Both the position numbers and the translations under genes were made by a program. DNA of 64,000 bases, taken from NCBI GenBank assembly GCA_020633625.1, contig JACKDJ010000005.1, positions 124,001 to 188,000 on the forward strand, given 5' to 3'. Source of the stretch: Myxococcales bacterium. GTDB lineage: Bacteria; Myxococcota_A; Bradymonadia; REDH01. Shown piece after piece: positions 10,416 through 18,462 of the stretch. Position 1 is the first letter of the stretch, and each line of letters opens with the position of its first letter. The notes under the pieces were generated by a model that did not search any database, had not been told where the DNA came from, and was given only the letters and a program-made list of their open reading frames with translations.

Positions 10416-10444
10416 ACTATACTTTCGCCCCCCCAGACTGACAA
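10416..10444 (-). promoter_or_regulatory. Sigma70-like promoter of nuoJKLMN
   Basis: On the minus strand, TTGTCA (-35, 10444 to 10439) is followed by a 17-bp spacer and TATAGT (-10, 10421 to 10416). Each hexamer differs from consensus at one position. The spacer holds a run of seven G. The predicted transcript would start near 10409, giving a leader of about 48 nt. It stands out in a GC-rich region. Confidence 0.65.
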
Positions 10445-10587
10445 GGACTTGTTTCGGACCGCAAATCAGTCCCCTTTTCAGTCACTTACGCCCGTTTCGG
10501 CGGCCACGGATCGCACCCGGATCCGTTGACCCCGCGCAGCCACACCCCTACCCTCCCTTCGACCCGACCGCGTCTGCGAAGCAGCTC

Positions 10588-11049
10588 ATGACCGAACCCG
10601 CCCCCACGCTCCGGCGCACAATCGCCGCCGTCACTCTTGCCTTCGGCCTCGTCACTGCGTGCGGCAACGACGCCTCCGACTCCGCCGCGGACCCCGCCGC
10701 ACTCGAGCTGGGCGTGGCCGTCGACACCACGGACCACCGCTTCGCCGTCACGGTCGTCGAGACGACGCCCAACCCGCTGCAGGTCGGCCCCAACGCCCTG
10801 TCTATTCGGCTCGCGTCCGACGAAGGCGCCGCGGTCGACGACCTCACCGTCACCGTCGGCGGCTGGATGGCCGCCCACGGACACGGCACGAACCCAGCGC
10901 AGATGCCGATGGTACGGCAGGGCGACGGCGTCTACGCCGCCGACTCCGTCACGCTGTTCATGCCCGGCACTTGGACCCTCACCGTCCGCATCACCGCCGC
11001 CGACGGCACCGAGAGCGAGGTCGCCTTCGACACGACCCTCGAGTCCTGA
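10588..11049 (+). CDS. FixH/YtkA-like lipoprotein
   Basis: Exported protein of 153 residues with a lipoprotein signal (LVTAC, Cys25) followed by one small beta-sandwich domain. The pattern (LSIRLASDEG, LTVTVGGWMAAHGHGTNP, GVYAADSVTLFMPGTWTLTVRI) resembles FixH/YtkA-like domains, including the MxxHGHG segment that in related proteins can bind copper. The ATG at 10588 was chosen because it gives the signal peptide. It is divergent from nuoJ. A copper or respiratory-assembly role is only suggestive. Confidence 0.75.
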   Translation: MTEPAPTLRRTIAAVTLAFGLVTACGNDASDSAADPAALELGVAVDTTDHRFAVTVVETTPNPLQVGPNALSIRLASDEGAAVDDLTVTVGGWMAAHGHGTNPAQMPMVRQGDGVYAADSVTLFMPGTWTLTVRITAADGTESEVAFDTTLES

Positions 11050-11084
11050 AGCTCGCCTTCGGCGTGACCCTCGAGTCCTGAAGC
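11021..11084 (+). repeat. 32-bp tandem duplication across a stop codon
   Basis: Two adjacent 32-bp copies (11021-11052 and 11053-11084) that start TCGCCTTCG and end GAGTCCTGAAGC, differing at three or four positions. The first copy contains the last codons and TGA of the FixH-like lipoprotein; the second repeats that gene end in non-coding DNA. Confidence 0.85.
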
Positions 11085-11090
11085 TCGCCG

Positions 11091-11816
11091 CTAGTGCCCG
11101 CCCAGCGAGCCGCCCAGCGTGAGGCTCGGCCGAGGACCGCTGGTCGGCGCCGTCGTCGCCGCGCCGCCGGTCCGCGGGGGACGCCGCCGCGCGGGGGTGC
11201 CGGACGCGCTCGCCGGACCCGACGCCGCCTCAGGAGCCCGCACGATCGGGTCCGGGATCGCCTGAAACGTGAGCGTCGCTACCAGGTTGCGCTGCGTGTC
11301 CACGGTGCTCGGCGCGGCAGCCGAGAACGTCTGGACCGTATCGACGAGCGACTGCTGCTGGACGTACCAAGCGCCGGCCGCGCCCCCGCCAATGACGAGC
11401 ACCGCTGCTGCGGCGGCGAGATTTCGACCGAGCGCGCTCTTCTGCTGAACGGCCACCGCCGCGCGCGTGTCCTGCGCCGGGCCTGTGGTGACGGGCGCCG
11501 CAGCAGCGACCGGTGCGGGCGCCGGCTCGGGCTCCTTCCACAACCCCTTGGCCTTCAGATCCTCGATGCGGAGCGCCTCGAGAGTCGCCGTACGGCGCTC
11601 CGCGGCTGCCGAGCGCCGAGCCTCCTCCTCTGCGAGCCGGCGCGCGATCTCCTCGCGCCGCGCGAGCTCCGCAGCCTCGGCCTCGGCGCGCGCAGCGGCC
11701 TCTTTCGCCGCGAGCTCCTCGTCCAGCTTCTTCCGAGCGGCCTCGGCCTCGGAGGCCGTCTCGTCGAGGATGCCCTCGAGGAGGGAGAGCGCTTGTGTCT
11801 TCCGGGGCTGCGACAT
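11091..11816 (-). CDS. Coiled-coil single-pass membrane protein, unknown function
   Basis: Protein of 241 residues with no recognised family. Residues about 20-90 are a charged Ala/Glu/Arg-rich region predicted to be a long coiled coil, followed by IEDLKAKGLWKEPE, a Pro/Ala linker, one membrane segment (about 131-152) and a C-terminal part ending in a Gly/Pro/Arg-rich tail. The ATG at 11816 has a good GGAG Shine-Dalgarno; an upstream in-frame ATG at 11906 does not. The cytoplasmic coiled coil with an external C-terminus suggests a scaffold or envelope role, which is inference. Confidence 0.7.
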   Translation of the reverse strand: MSQPRKTQALSLLEGILDETASEAEAARKKLDEELAAKEAAARAEAEAAELARREEIARRLAEEEARRSAAAERRTATLEALRIEDLKAKGLWKEPEPAPAPVAAAAPVTTGPAQDTRAAVAVQQKSALGRNLAAAAAVLVIGGGAAGAWYVQQQSLVDTVQTFSAAAPSTVDTQRNLVATLTFQAIPDPIVRAPEAASGPASASGTPARRRPPRTGGAATTAPTSGPRPSLTLGGSLGGH

Positions 11817-11958
11817 GACGAGCTCCTCACGGGTGGTCGACGAGACGGTATTGACTCCCGGCGGCGTGGTCAACTGACCCACACCGCCCAGTGGCCTCAG
11901 TGTCAACGCACGCCGCCCCGAATCGGTCTCTCGGACCGTCGGGGCGGCCTCGCGCCGC

Positions 11959-13779
11959 TCAGAACGCGTAGTTCAGCGCCGCCGTCTCGCCCGATGTCAT
12001 CGCCTTCGCCTTGCTCGGCGCCGCGATCAGCACTTCGTTCGCAAAGAAGAGGGCCGCGGCGATCTTTCCGGCGTAGAACGCGACCTCGGCGTCGGCCTCC
12101 TGCTGCTCCAACGTCGGCCGCGCGGTGCCGCACCGCGCCTGAAGGGCCGCGGTCGCGATCTCTGCCTGCTCGGCAAGGAGCTGGCCGACCATGACATCCC
12201 CGAGCAGCTCGAGGAACGGGGTCGCCTGCAGCATCGCCAGCGCGCGATCCTTCGCCGCCGTCGACGACAGCCAGAAGGCGACCTCGCCGAGCGAGCCCTG
12301 CGCCTTCGCGAGCGCCTTGTGGACCGGAGCGAGACCCTCGATCGAAGACAGCCGCTCGAGGAAGCCGGCGAGCTCCTGGACATAGCCCATGAACAGCGCC
12401 CCGCCCTTCTGACGCATCTTGCGGCCGAGCAGGTCCATCGCCTGAATGCCGTTGGTGCCCTCGTAGATCGACGCGATCTTCACGTCGCGCAGGTACTGCT
12501 CGACCGGGTACTCACGGCAGTAGCCGTACCCACCGAAGACCTGAACGGCGAGCTCACAGACGCGGAACGCCTTGTCGGTGCTGTACGCCTTGACCACCGG
12601 GACCATCAGGTCGAGCGCGTCCTGGCTACGCTCGCGCTCCGCTGCATCGGCGCCGTGCACGACGACGTCGACGTGGTACGCCGCCTTCGCGGCGAGCGCG
12701 CGCGTCCCCTCGGCGTACGCCTTCATGAACATCAGGTTCCGACGCACGTCGGGATGGCGGATGATCGCGACGCTCGGCGCGGCGAAGTCCTCGATCGGCG
12801 GCCCCTGCTTGCGGTCCTTCGCGTACGCCAGCGCCTGCTGGTACGCGGCGTTCGCGAGCGCGACGCCCTGCAGTCCGCACGCGATGCGCGCCTCGTTCAT
12901 CATCTGGAACATCTGCGCCATACCGTTGCCGCGGACGCCGACGAGGTAGCCGACCGTCTGGCCGTCGGCGCCGAACGAGATCGCGCAGGTTGGCGAGCCG
13001 TTGATCCCCATCTTGTGCTCGATGCCCGTGACCTGGACGTTGTTGTACGCCCCGATCGACCCATCGGCGTTCATCTTGTGCTTCGGAACCGCGAACAGCG
13101 AGAGCCCACGCGTGCCCTCCGGGTCGCCCTTCACGCGCGCGAGCACCAAGTGCACGACGTTTGCGTAGAACTCGGCGTCGCCACCCGAGATGAAGATCTT
13201 GTTGCCCTCGATCGCGTACGTGTCGTCGTCGAGGGGAGTGGCTGAGGTCCGCGCGTCGCCGACGGCCGAACCGGCCTGCGGCTCGGTCAGGCACATCGTG
13301 CCACCGAACTCGCCGCTGTACATCCGCTCGACGAAGCTGGCCTTGAGCGCGTCGGTACCGAAGCTCTCGATCAGGTGGCCGGCTCCGCTCGTGAGCTGGA
13401 AGAACATCGTGAACGCTTGGCACCCGCCGTTGAACGCTTCGTAGACCGCGTTCACGACCGAGTACGGCAGACCCTGACCGCCGAACTCCGGCGTGTGGGG
13501 CGCCGCCGTCCAGCCGCCCGCGCGCGTCTCTGCCCACAGCTCCGGAAACCCGGTCGGCGTCTTCATCTCGCCGGCGATGAGCTGCGCGCCCTCGCGGTCG
13601 CTCGCCTCGTTGACCGAAGCGACGCGCTCGACGGCGAACTTCACGCCCTCGTCGAACACGGCCTCCATCGTCTCGATGTCGTAGTCGGCGAGCCCCGGAA
13701 ACGACGCGAGCCGCTCGAGGTGCAGGTGCTCGCGCATCAGGAACTTCCAGTCGCGCTTGTCGAAGATCAGGTGGCTCAT
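11959..13779 (-). CDS. Acyl-CoA dehydrogenase, DmdC/FadE-like (606 aa)
   Basis: FAD-dependent acyl-CoA dehydrogenase of the large subfamily with a C-terminal extension (about 600 residues, as in DmdC and related fatty acyl-CoA dehydrogenases). Visible motifs are GGTMCLTEPQAGSAVGD (FAD/substrate region), FGGYGYCREYPVEQYLRDVKIASIYEGTNGIQ with the catalytic glutamate in YEGTNGIQ, and RKQGPPI. It oxidises an acyl-CoA to the enoyl-CoA in fatty-acid catabolism; chain length is not readable. The start has an AAGGAG site 7 nt upstream. A FadR-type palindrome lies 39-56 bp upstream, so control by acyl-CoA levels is likely. Confidence 0.93.
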   Translation of the reverse strand: MSHLIFDKRDWKFLMREHLHLERLASFPGLADYDIETMEAVFDEGVKFAVERVASVNEASDREGAQLIAGEMKTPTGFPELWAETRAGGWTAAPHTPEFGGQGLPYSVVNAVYEAFNGGCQAFTMFFQLTSGAGHLIESFGTDALKASFVERMYSGEFGGTMCLTEPQAGSAVGDARTSATPLDDDTYAIEGNKIFISGGDAEFYANVVHLVLARVKGDPEGTRGLSLFAVPKHKMNADGSIGAYNNVQVTGIEHKMGINGSPTCAISFGADGQTVGYLVGVRGNGMAQMFQMMNEARIACGLQGVALANAAYQQALAYAKDRKQGPPIEDFAAPSVAIIRHPDVRRNLMFMKAYAEGTRALAAKAAYHVDVVVHGADAAERERSQDALDLMVPVVKAYSTDKAFRVCELAVQVFGGYGYCREYPVEQYLRDVKIASIYEGTNGIQAMDLLGRKMRQKGGALFMGYVQELAGFLERLSSIEGLAPVHKALAKAQGSLGEVAFWLSSTAAKDRALAMLQATPFLELLGDVMVGQLLAEQAEIATAALQARCGTARPTLEQQEADAEVAFYAGKIAAALFFANEVLIAAPSKAKAMTSGETAALNYAF

Positions 13780-13817
13780 CGCGATGCTCCTTCGATGTCC
13801 GGGGGTGTCCAGGCGCG

Positions 13818-13835
13818 TGAATGAATGCTCATTCA
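13818..13835. promoter_or_regulatory. FadR (TetR-type) operator-like palindrome
   Basis: Perfect inverted repeat TGAATGA-ATGC-TCATTCA between the acyl-CoA dehydrogenase and the divergent gene at 13963. It matches the established operator of the TetR-family fatty-acid regulator FadR/YsiA (TGAATGA, four bases, TCATTCA). It is the only such site noticed in the window. Regulation of the dehydrogenase in response to acyl-CoA is inferred; no regulator gene is adjacent. Confidence 0.7.
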
Positions 13836-13962
13836 GCCGAAAAACGCAAGCGGGCGGCGTTCTCCGCCAGAGATTGGACCCGGACCGCCGCGGCGGGGAT
13901 GATGGCCACCGCCTCGCGCGCCGCCCCGATCCGCATCCCTCGTCAGCTCACGCCGCCGCACG

Positions 13963-14865
13963 ATGAACCGACGCGCCCTCGAACGACGCCTCGACACCCT
14001 CTCCCGATCCGAGCTGCGCGCGCTCGCGACGCAGCTCACCGACTGGGTCGGCGACGACGCCGCGGCGCACCTACTCGACACCAGCCCGTTCGAGCGAGCC
14101 GGCGGCGCGCGGCAGCTCGCGCTCGGCGCCGTCGACGCCGACGCGCTGTCGGCCGAGCTCGCGCACCTTCGGGCGGTCGCCATCGCCAGCTATCGCGCGC
14201 ACGCCGTCGGCCTCGAGTTCCCCTCCTCGCTCACTGCACAGCTCGGCGCGCTATTGACCGCCGCCGCCGACCGCGCGGCGGAGGGCGTGCGCTTCGACTT
14301 TCGCGTCGGCGTCGAGCTCGCCGACGAGGTCTACGGGACCCTCGGGCGGGTCGACCGCGCACGCCGGTCGTTCGCACCCGAAGCGGGTCTGCCCGACGTG
14401 AACCTCGCGCAGCTCGACGAGGCGCTCAGGGCCGGAGCAGGGCACGCCGCCCTCGACGAAACTACCTTCGGGCGGGTGGTCGACGTTGCCGCGACGGCCT
14501 CGCGATCGGGCGCTGGTGGGGGCGGGTGGCGCTGGGTTGGCGCTGCGCTCGCGCGCACGCAGCCCGACACTCGAGGGTGGCTCGCGCGCCGCCTCGAGCA
14601 CGGGGCTCGCGACCCCGACGCGCTCGCGCTCCTCACGGCGCTCGCCCGGGAGACCGCGCGGCCAGCCGCGACGTCGGGCGAGCTCGACCGCCTCGTCCAG
14701 CTCTGCGAGCTCTATTCGGACCAGGGCGCCGCCATCGTCGCTCTCCTCGTCGAGTCGCTCACGCTCGCCGAGCGCGTCCACGAGGCGCGGTTCTGGGTTG
14801 GCGAGGGGCGTATGCGGTACCCGTCGTCGACCGAGTGGGCTAGGCTAGAGGAGTCGCTCCTCTAG
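13963..14865 (+). CDS. Hypothetical protein, mostly helical (300 aa)
   Basis: I do not recognise a family. The sequence is rich in Ala, Leu, Arg and Glu and looks like repeated helices, with N-terminal LERRLDTLSRSELRALATQL and C-terminal segments reminiscent of TPR-like hairpins (LLVESLTLAERVHEARFWVGEGRMRYP). No signal peptide or membrane segment is seen, so it is probably cytoplasmic. It is followed after 16 bp by a membrane protein and a metallo-beta-lactamase-like gene on the same strand. Its coding sequence contains a 20-bp match to the terminator element at 63.3 kb. Confidence 0.7.
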   Translation: MNRRALERRLDTLSRSELRALATQLTDWVGDDAAAHLLDTSPFERAGGARQLALGAVDADALSAELAHLRAVAIASYRAHAVGLEFPSSLTAQLGALLTAAADRAAEGVRFDFRVGVELADEVYGTLGRVDRARRSFAPEAGLPDVNLAQLDEALRAGAGHAALDETTFGRVVDVAATASRSGAGGGGWRWVGAALARTQPDTRGWLARRLEHGARDPDALALLTALARETARPAATSGELDRLVQLCELYSDQGAAIVALLVESLTLAERVHEARFWVGEGRMRYPSSTEWARLEESLL

Positions 14866-14881
14866 ACCCGTCGCCGTCGAG

Positions 14882-15292
14882 ATGTCCGAGCACAACGCAA
14901 AGGTCTTGGCCGCCATCGAGCGCGCCAACGCGGCGGTGCTCGTCATCGCCGGCGGAGTCCTCTTTGCGCTGGCGATCCATCCACCGACCGCCCGAATCGG
15001 CCTCCAGGTCCTGGCGTGGCTGCTCGCTTTCGGCGGTTTAGCGCTCGTCGCCGAGCACCGAGTGCTCGAGGCTGCGGCCGCCGTGAAGCCAGACGTCGAC
15101 GTCTACCTGCTCTTCACGCGCGACGGGCGCCGCCTGCTCGCTCATGCCCCCGAGACGCTGTTCGACGACCCAGCGCTGGAGCGGTTTCGCGCGGCGCGAC
15201 GGCGCGTCCAGCTCGCCGCCGTCGCCGCGCTCACCGCGCTCGTCGCGATCGGCGTCGCCAACGCGGTCATGACCCTCCGCGCGGAACCGTGA
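14882..15292 (+). CDS. Small membrane protein, unknown function
   Basis: Protein of 136 residues with three predicted membrane segments (about 18-34, 38-56 and 110-130) and a hydrophilic stretch between them (VDVYLLFTRDGRRLLAHAPETLFDD). No family recognised. It lies between the helical hypothetical and the metallo-beta-lactamase-like gene, with a GTGA stop-start overlap to the latter, so translation of the two is probably coupled. Confidence 0.7.
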   Translation: MSEHNAKVLAAIERANAAVLVIAGGVLFALAIHPPTARIGLQVLAWLLAFGGLALVAEHRVLEAAAAVKPDVDVYLLFTRDGRRLLAHAPETLFDDPALERFRAARRRVQLAAVAALTALVAIGVANAVMTLRAEP

Positions 15293-16260
15293 GCGAGACT
15301 CCATTACCTTCGGGACGGTGGTGGCTGCACCTAGCCTCTGGCGTCGTCGGCGGCGCGATGCTCGCGATGGCCGTACTCCTCGCCACCTCGCTCGTCCCAT
15401 ACCGCTTCTCGCCGCCAGAAGCGTCCGGCCCCACCGCGGCGACGCGCATCGCCCCGCTCGCCGCGCCGGCCGGCGTCCGTGTCTCGTTCATCACCACCGC
15501 GCTCGGCGAGCTCCCCTGCACGCTGCTCGCCCAAGGCAGCGGCTTCGGTCGATGCCGCGTGGCCTACCGCGCCGCACTCATCGCGCACCCCCGAGGCACG
15601 ATCCTGTTCGGGACCGGAGCGTCGCCCGACGTGCTCCCGGCCGCGCCCGTCGTTCGGCTTCTGCCCATACCCGCCCCGACCGACGGGCCGACGCTTCATG
15701 ACGCCCTCGCGGCGTCTCCCGTGTCGCGGGTCGTCCTCCCGACCCCGCGCTGGCAGCACCTTGGCGGGCTCTCCGACCCGGCACTGACCGACCTCCCCAT
15801 CGAGGTGGGGCGCAGCGACGGCTGGTACGCCACCGACGGGCCGTGGCCGTACCGCCTCGGCATCGACCCCGCCCTGCTCGATCCCGTTCGGCCTCGGCTT
15901 CGACGCGTACGGTGGGGCCGCGGACGCTACGGCGCCCCCTACTCGCTCGACGTCTACGGCGACGAGTCCGTCGTCATGCTCGGCCTTCGTGGCTCGTCGG
16001 CCGACGAGATCGGCATGCTCGTCCGGCTCGACTCCGGGCTCACCCTCCTCATCGTCGGAGACGCGGTGTGGCGCCAGGAGCAGGTCACCGACCTGCGCCC
16101 GCGTCCGGCTTGGTCGACCTGGTTCCTCGACCGCAACCGGATGCAGCTCGCAAACACGCAGCGCTGGATGAACGCGCTGAACCGCGACAGCCACGTCGTC
16201 GTCGTCCCCCTCGCCGACGCCCGGATGGCGATCGCCGAGTACCCCGACTGGGCCGACTAG
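15289..16260 (+). CDS. Membrane-anchored metallo-beta-lactamase-fold protein, degenerate metal site
   Basis: Protein of 323 residues starting at a GTG that overlaps the preceding TGA. One N-terminal membrane segment (WWLHLASGVVGGAMLAMAVLL) precedes an exported domain resembling MBL-fold lactonases: HPRGTILFGTG (first strands), PRWQHLGGLSD where HxHxDH would be expected, and LIVGDAVWRQE near the usual metal-bridging Asp region. Most metal ligands appear lost, so it may be a non-hydrolytic derivative or use an altered site. The call rests on fold-level pattern, not on an intact catalytic motif. Confidence 0.6.
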   Translation: MSETPLPSGRWWLHLASGVVGGAMLAMAVLLATSLVPYRFSPPEASGPTAATRIAPLAAPAGVRVSFITTALGELPCTLLAQGSGFGRCRVAYRAALIAHPRGTILFGTGASPDVLPAAPVVRLLPIPAPTDGPTLHDALAASPVSRVVLPTPRWQHLGGLSDPALTDLPIEVGRSDGWYATDGPWPYRLGIDPALLDPVRPRLRRVRWGRGRYGAPYSLDVYGDESVVMLGLRGSSADEIGMLVRLDSGLTLLIVGDAVWRQEQVTDLRPRPAWSTWFLDRNRMQLANTQRWMNALNRDSHVVVVPLADARMAIAEYPDWAD

Positions 16261-16302
16261 CGCGCCGGACGCGGAGCGCTCGTCGGCGCATCGACCCGGA
16301 GA

Positions 16303-16322
16303 GGCGCGGCGCGCCCCGCGCC
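16303..16322. terminator. Convergent hairpin between MBL-like gene and moeA
   Basis: Perfect stem GGCGCGG/CCGCGCC with a six-base loop in the 64-bp gap between converging genes, 2 bp from the moeA stop. A bidirectional terminator is the simplest reading; no T-run follows. Confidence 0.5.
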
Positions 16323-16324
16323 CC

Positions 16325-17545
16325 TCATCCTGTCGCCGCCACCGGGAGCCAAGGCATCACCGCCCCGGCCTCGACCACACCGTCGCCACTACGCACCAGC
16401 GCCAGCCCATCGCACTCCCCGAGGTTCGACAGCATGTGTGAGGCCTGCCCCGTGAGGGGGCGCAGCGCCACGCCCGCGTCGGCGTAGTCGACCGCGCAGC
16501 GCACCCACTCGTCACGCCCTGCTCCGCGGCGCACGCTGTTTGCGAGCCGACCCGAGCGCCAGCGCGTCGCCTCTGCGCGACCCTCCAACGCACGAAGTGC
16601 TGCGTCGACGTGGGCCACGAGCCCGACGAAGACGGCGGCAGGGTTTCCCGGCAACCCGATCACTCCGACCCCACCACGGCTGCCGAAGTACAGCGGCTTG
16701 CCCGGCTTCTGGGCCACACGCCAGAAGTGGTCCTCGACGCCGCAGCGGTGCGCCGCCGCGATGACCAGGTCCTTCTCGCCGACCGAGACTCCTCCGGTGG
16801 TGACGACGAGGTCGGCGTCGTCGAGCGCGCCGGCGACCATCGCCGCGGTCCCCTCGAGGGTGTCGCGCGAACTCAACAGCCGAACGTCAGCACCGCGGCC
16901 GGCGAGCCATGCCGCCGCCATCGGCGCGTTGCAGTCGTACACCTGGCCGAGCGCCAGCGGCTGGCCGGGCGCGACGACCTCGTCGCCCGTGACGATCAGC
17001 GCGACCCGCGGCCGCCGCACGACATCGACATGCGCGCTCCCTGCTGCCGCCAGCGCCCCGACCAGCCCCGGCGTGATGCGCTGCCCTGCCCTCGCGACGA
17101 CCGCACCTTCGCGAAGCTCCGATCCGCGCGGACGCACGTGGTGGCCGCGCGCGACCGGCGCCGCGAACTCCGCGAGGTCTTGTGCCCTCGTCACGTCTTC
17201 CTGCGCGACGACCGCGTCGGCCCCTTCAGGGACGATCGCTCCGGTGAAGATCCTCGCGCAGCGTCCTTGCAGGAGCGTCGGGTGCTCGGCCCACGCCCGC
17301 GCGGCGACCTCGAGGCCAACTTCGAGCGCCACGCTGCGGTGTGGCGCCGCGCCGGCGAGGTCGGCGGCCAGCACCGCATAGCCGTCCATCGCGCTCTGAT
17401 CGAAGGGCGGCAGGTCCGTCGCGGCCACCCCGTCCGCGCTCAGCACACGACCGACGGCGCCCGCGACGGGCACGCGCTCTGCGCCGAGCCGAGGCAGCTT
17501 CGCCGCATATTCGGCGAGCGCCGCGTCGACGCTCAGCAGGCTCAC
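16325..17545 (-). CDS. moeA: Molybdopterin molybdenumtransferase
   Basis: MoeA inserts molybdate into adenylylated molybdopterin in the last step of Moco synthesis. The 406-residue protein shows PFDQSAMDGYAV at the N-terminus, GAIVPEGADAVVAQEDV, VALIVTGDEVV, GQVYDCNAPM, VVTTGGVSVGEKD and GLPGNPAAVFVG. The GTG start at 17545 overlaps the moaCB stop (GTGA); a longer reading upstream would lie over moaCB. Last gene of the Moco run. Confidence 0.96.
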   Translation of the reverse strand: MSLLSVDAALAEYAAKLPRLGAERVPVAGAVGRVLSADGVAATDLPPFDQSAMDGYAVLAADLAGAAPHRSVALEVGLEVAARAWAEHPTLLQGRCARIFTGAIVPEGADAVVAQEDVTRAQDLAEFAAPVARGHHVRPRGSELREGAVVARAGQRITPGLVGALAAAGSAHVDVVRRPRVALIVTGDEVVAPGQPLALGQVYDCNAPMAAAWLAGRGADVRLLSSRDTLEGTAAMVAGALDDADLVVTTGGVSVGEKDLVIAAAHRCGVEDHFWRVAQKPGKPLYFGSRGGVGVIGLPGNPAAVFVGLVAHVDAALRALEGRAEATRWRSGRLANSVRRGAGRDEWVRCAVDYADAGVALRPLTGQASHMLSNLGECDGLALVRSGDGVVEAGAVMPWLPVAATG

Positions 17546-18462
17546 GCCCCACCCCCGCGCTGCTGCTTGCGGACGACATCGACGGCGTGCGTCAGCTCCG
17601 CGATGATCGCGGTCAGCGAGTCCCGCGCCCCACTCGTGCTGCCGGGCGCCGTGTAGATCAGCGTCCGTCCGGCGATGCCGGCGATCGACCGCGAGAGCAT
17701 CGCGCGCGGAGTGCGGCGCAGACCGTAGCTGCGCGCCGCCTCGGCGACCCCGGGGAGCTCCTTGTCGAGGAGCGGCCGAACGACGTCGACCACGAAGTCG
17801 TCCGTCCCGACGCCGGTCCCGCCGACGGTGACGATGAGCTCCACGCTCCCTTCGACGAGGCGAATGAGCTGCTCGCTCAACGCCGCCGGGTCCGCGCCGA
17901 GGACCTCGTCGACGACCAGCTCGGCACCCACGCGCTCGAGCTGCTCGCGGACCGCGTCGCCGGCTGCGTCGTCCTTCTTGCCGTCGAGCACCGCCTGCGA
18001 GACGCACAGGACCGCGGCGCGCAGCGGTGGGTCGAGCTGTCGCGGACCGAGATCCGACTTTCCACCCCGCTTCGACTCGAGCCGTGTGTATGTGATCTCG
18101 ACGGCTGCGTCGTATGGCTTCAGCATGTCGTAGAGAGTGAGGGCGCAGCAGGCGGCGGCCGTCATCGCCTCCATCTCGACCCCCGTCGTCGCTACCGCCG
18201 ACGCGGTGACGTCCACGCGGATTCCCGCATCGACGAAGTCGTAGTCGACGTCGACGCGCGTGATGAGCAGCGGGTGGCAGAACGGGATGATCTCCCACGT
18301 CTTCTTCGCCCCCATCACAGCGGCGACGCGCGCGATCTCGAGCGCGTCGCCCTTCTCGGTGTCGCGCCGCCGCACCCGCTCGCGCAGCTCGGGTGGCATC
18401 GAGACGAACGCGCTCGCCGTCGCGGTGCGCTCGGTCTCGTATTTGTGTGTGATGTTCTTCAT
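17542..18462 (-). CDS. moaCB: MoaC-MoaB fusion protein (bifunctional Moco biosynthesis)
   Basis: Two Moco enzymes in one 306-residue chain. Residues about 1-155 are MoaC (cyclic pyranopterin monophosphate synthase): KGDALEIARVAAVMGAKKTW, IPFCHPLLITRVDVDY and GVEMEAMTAAACCALTLYDM. Residues about 160-300 are MoaB/MogA-like (molybdopterin adenylyltransferase): LIVTVGGTGVGTDDF and LRRTPRAMLSRSIAGIAG..LIYTAPGSTSGARD. MoaC-MoaB fusions are known in some bacteria. Its ATG overlaps the moaE stop (ATGA) and its TGA overlaps the moeA start. Confidence 0.94.
   Translation of the reverse strand: MKNITHKYETERTATASAFVSMPPELRERVRRRDTEKGDALEIARVAAVMGAKKTWEIIPFCHPLLITRVDVDYDFVDAGIRVDVTASAVATTGVEMEAMTAAACCALTLYDMLKPYDAAVEITYTRLESKRGGKSDLGPRQLDPPLRAAVLCVSQAVLDGKKDDAAGDAVREQLERVGAELVVDEVLGADPAALSEQLIRLVEGSVELIVTVGGTGVGTDDFVVDVVRPLLDKELPGVAEAARSYGLRRTPRAMLSRSIAGIAGRTLIYTAPGSTSGARDSLTAIIAELTHAVDVVRKQQRGGGA

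Noticed and set aside
15289..16260. Active metallo-beta-lactamase
   Set aside because: No HxHxDH motif is present; only fold-level similarity is visible.
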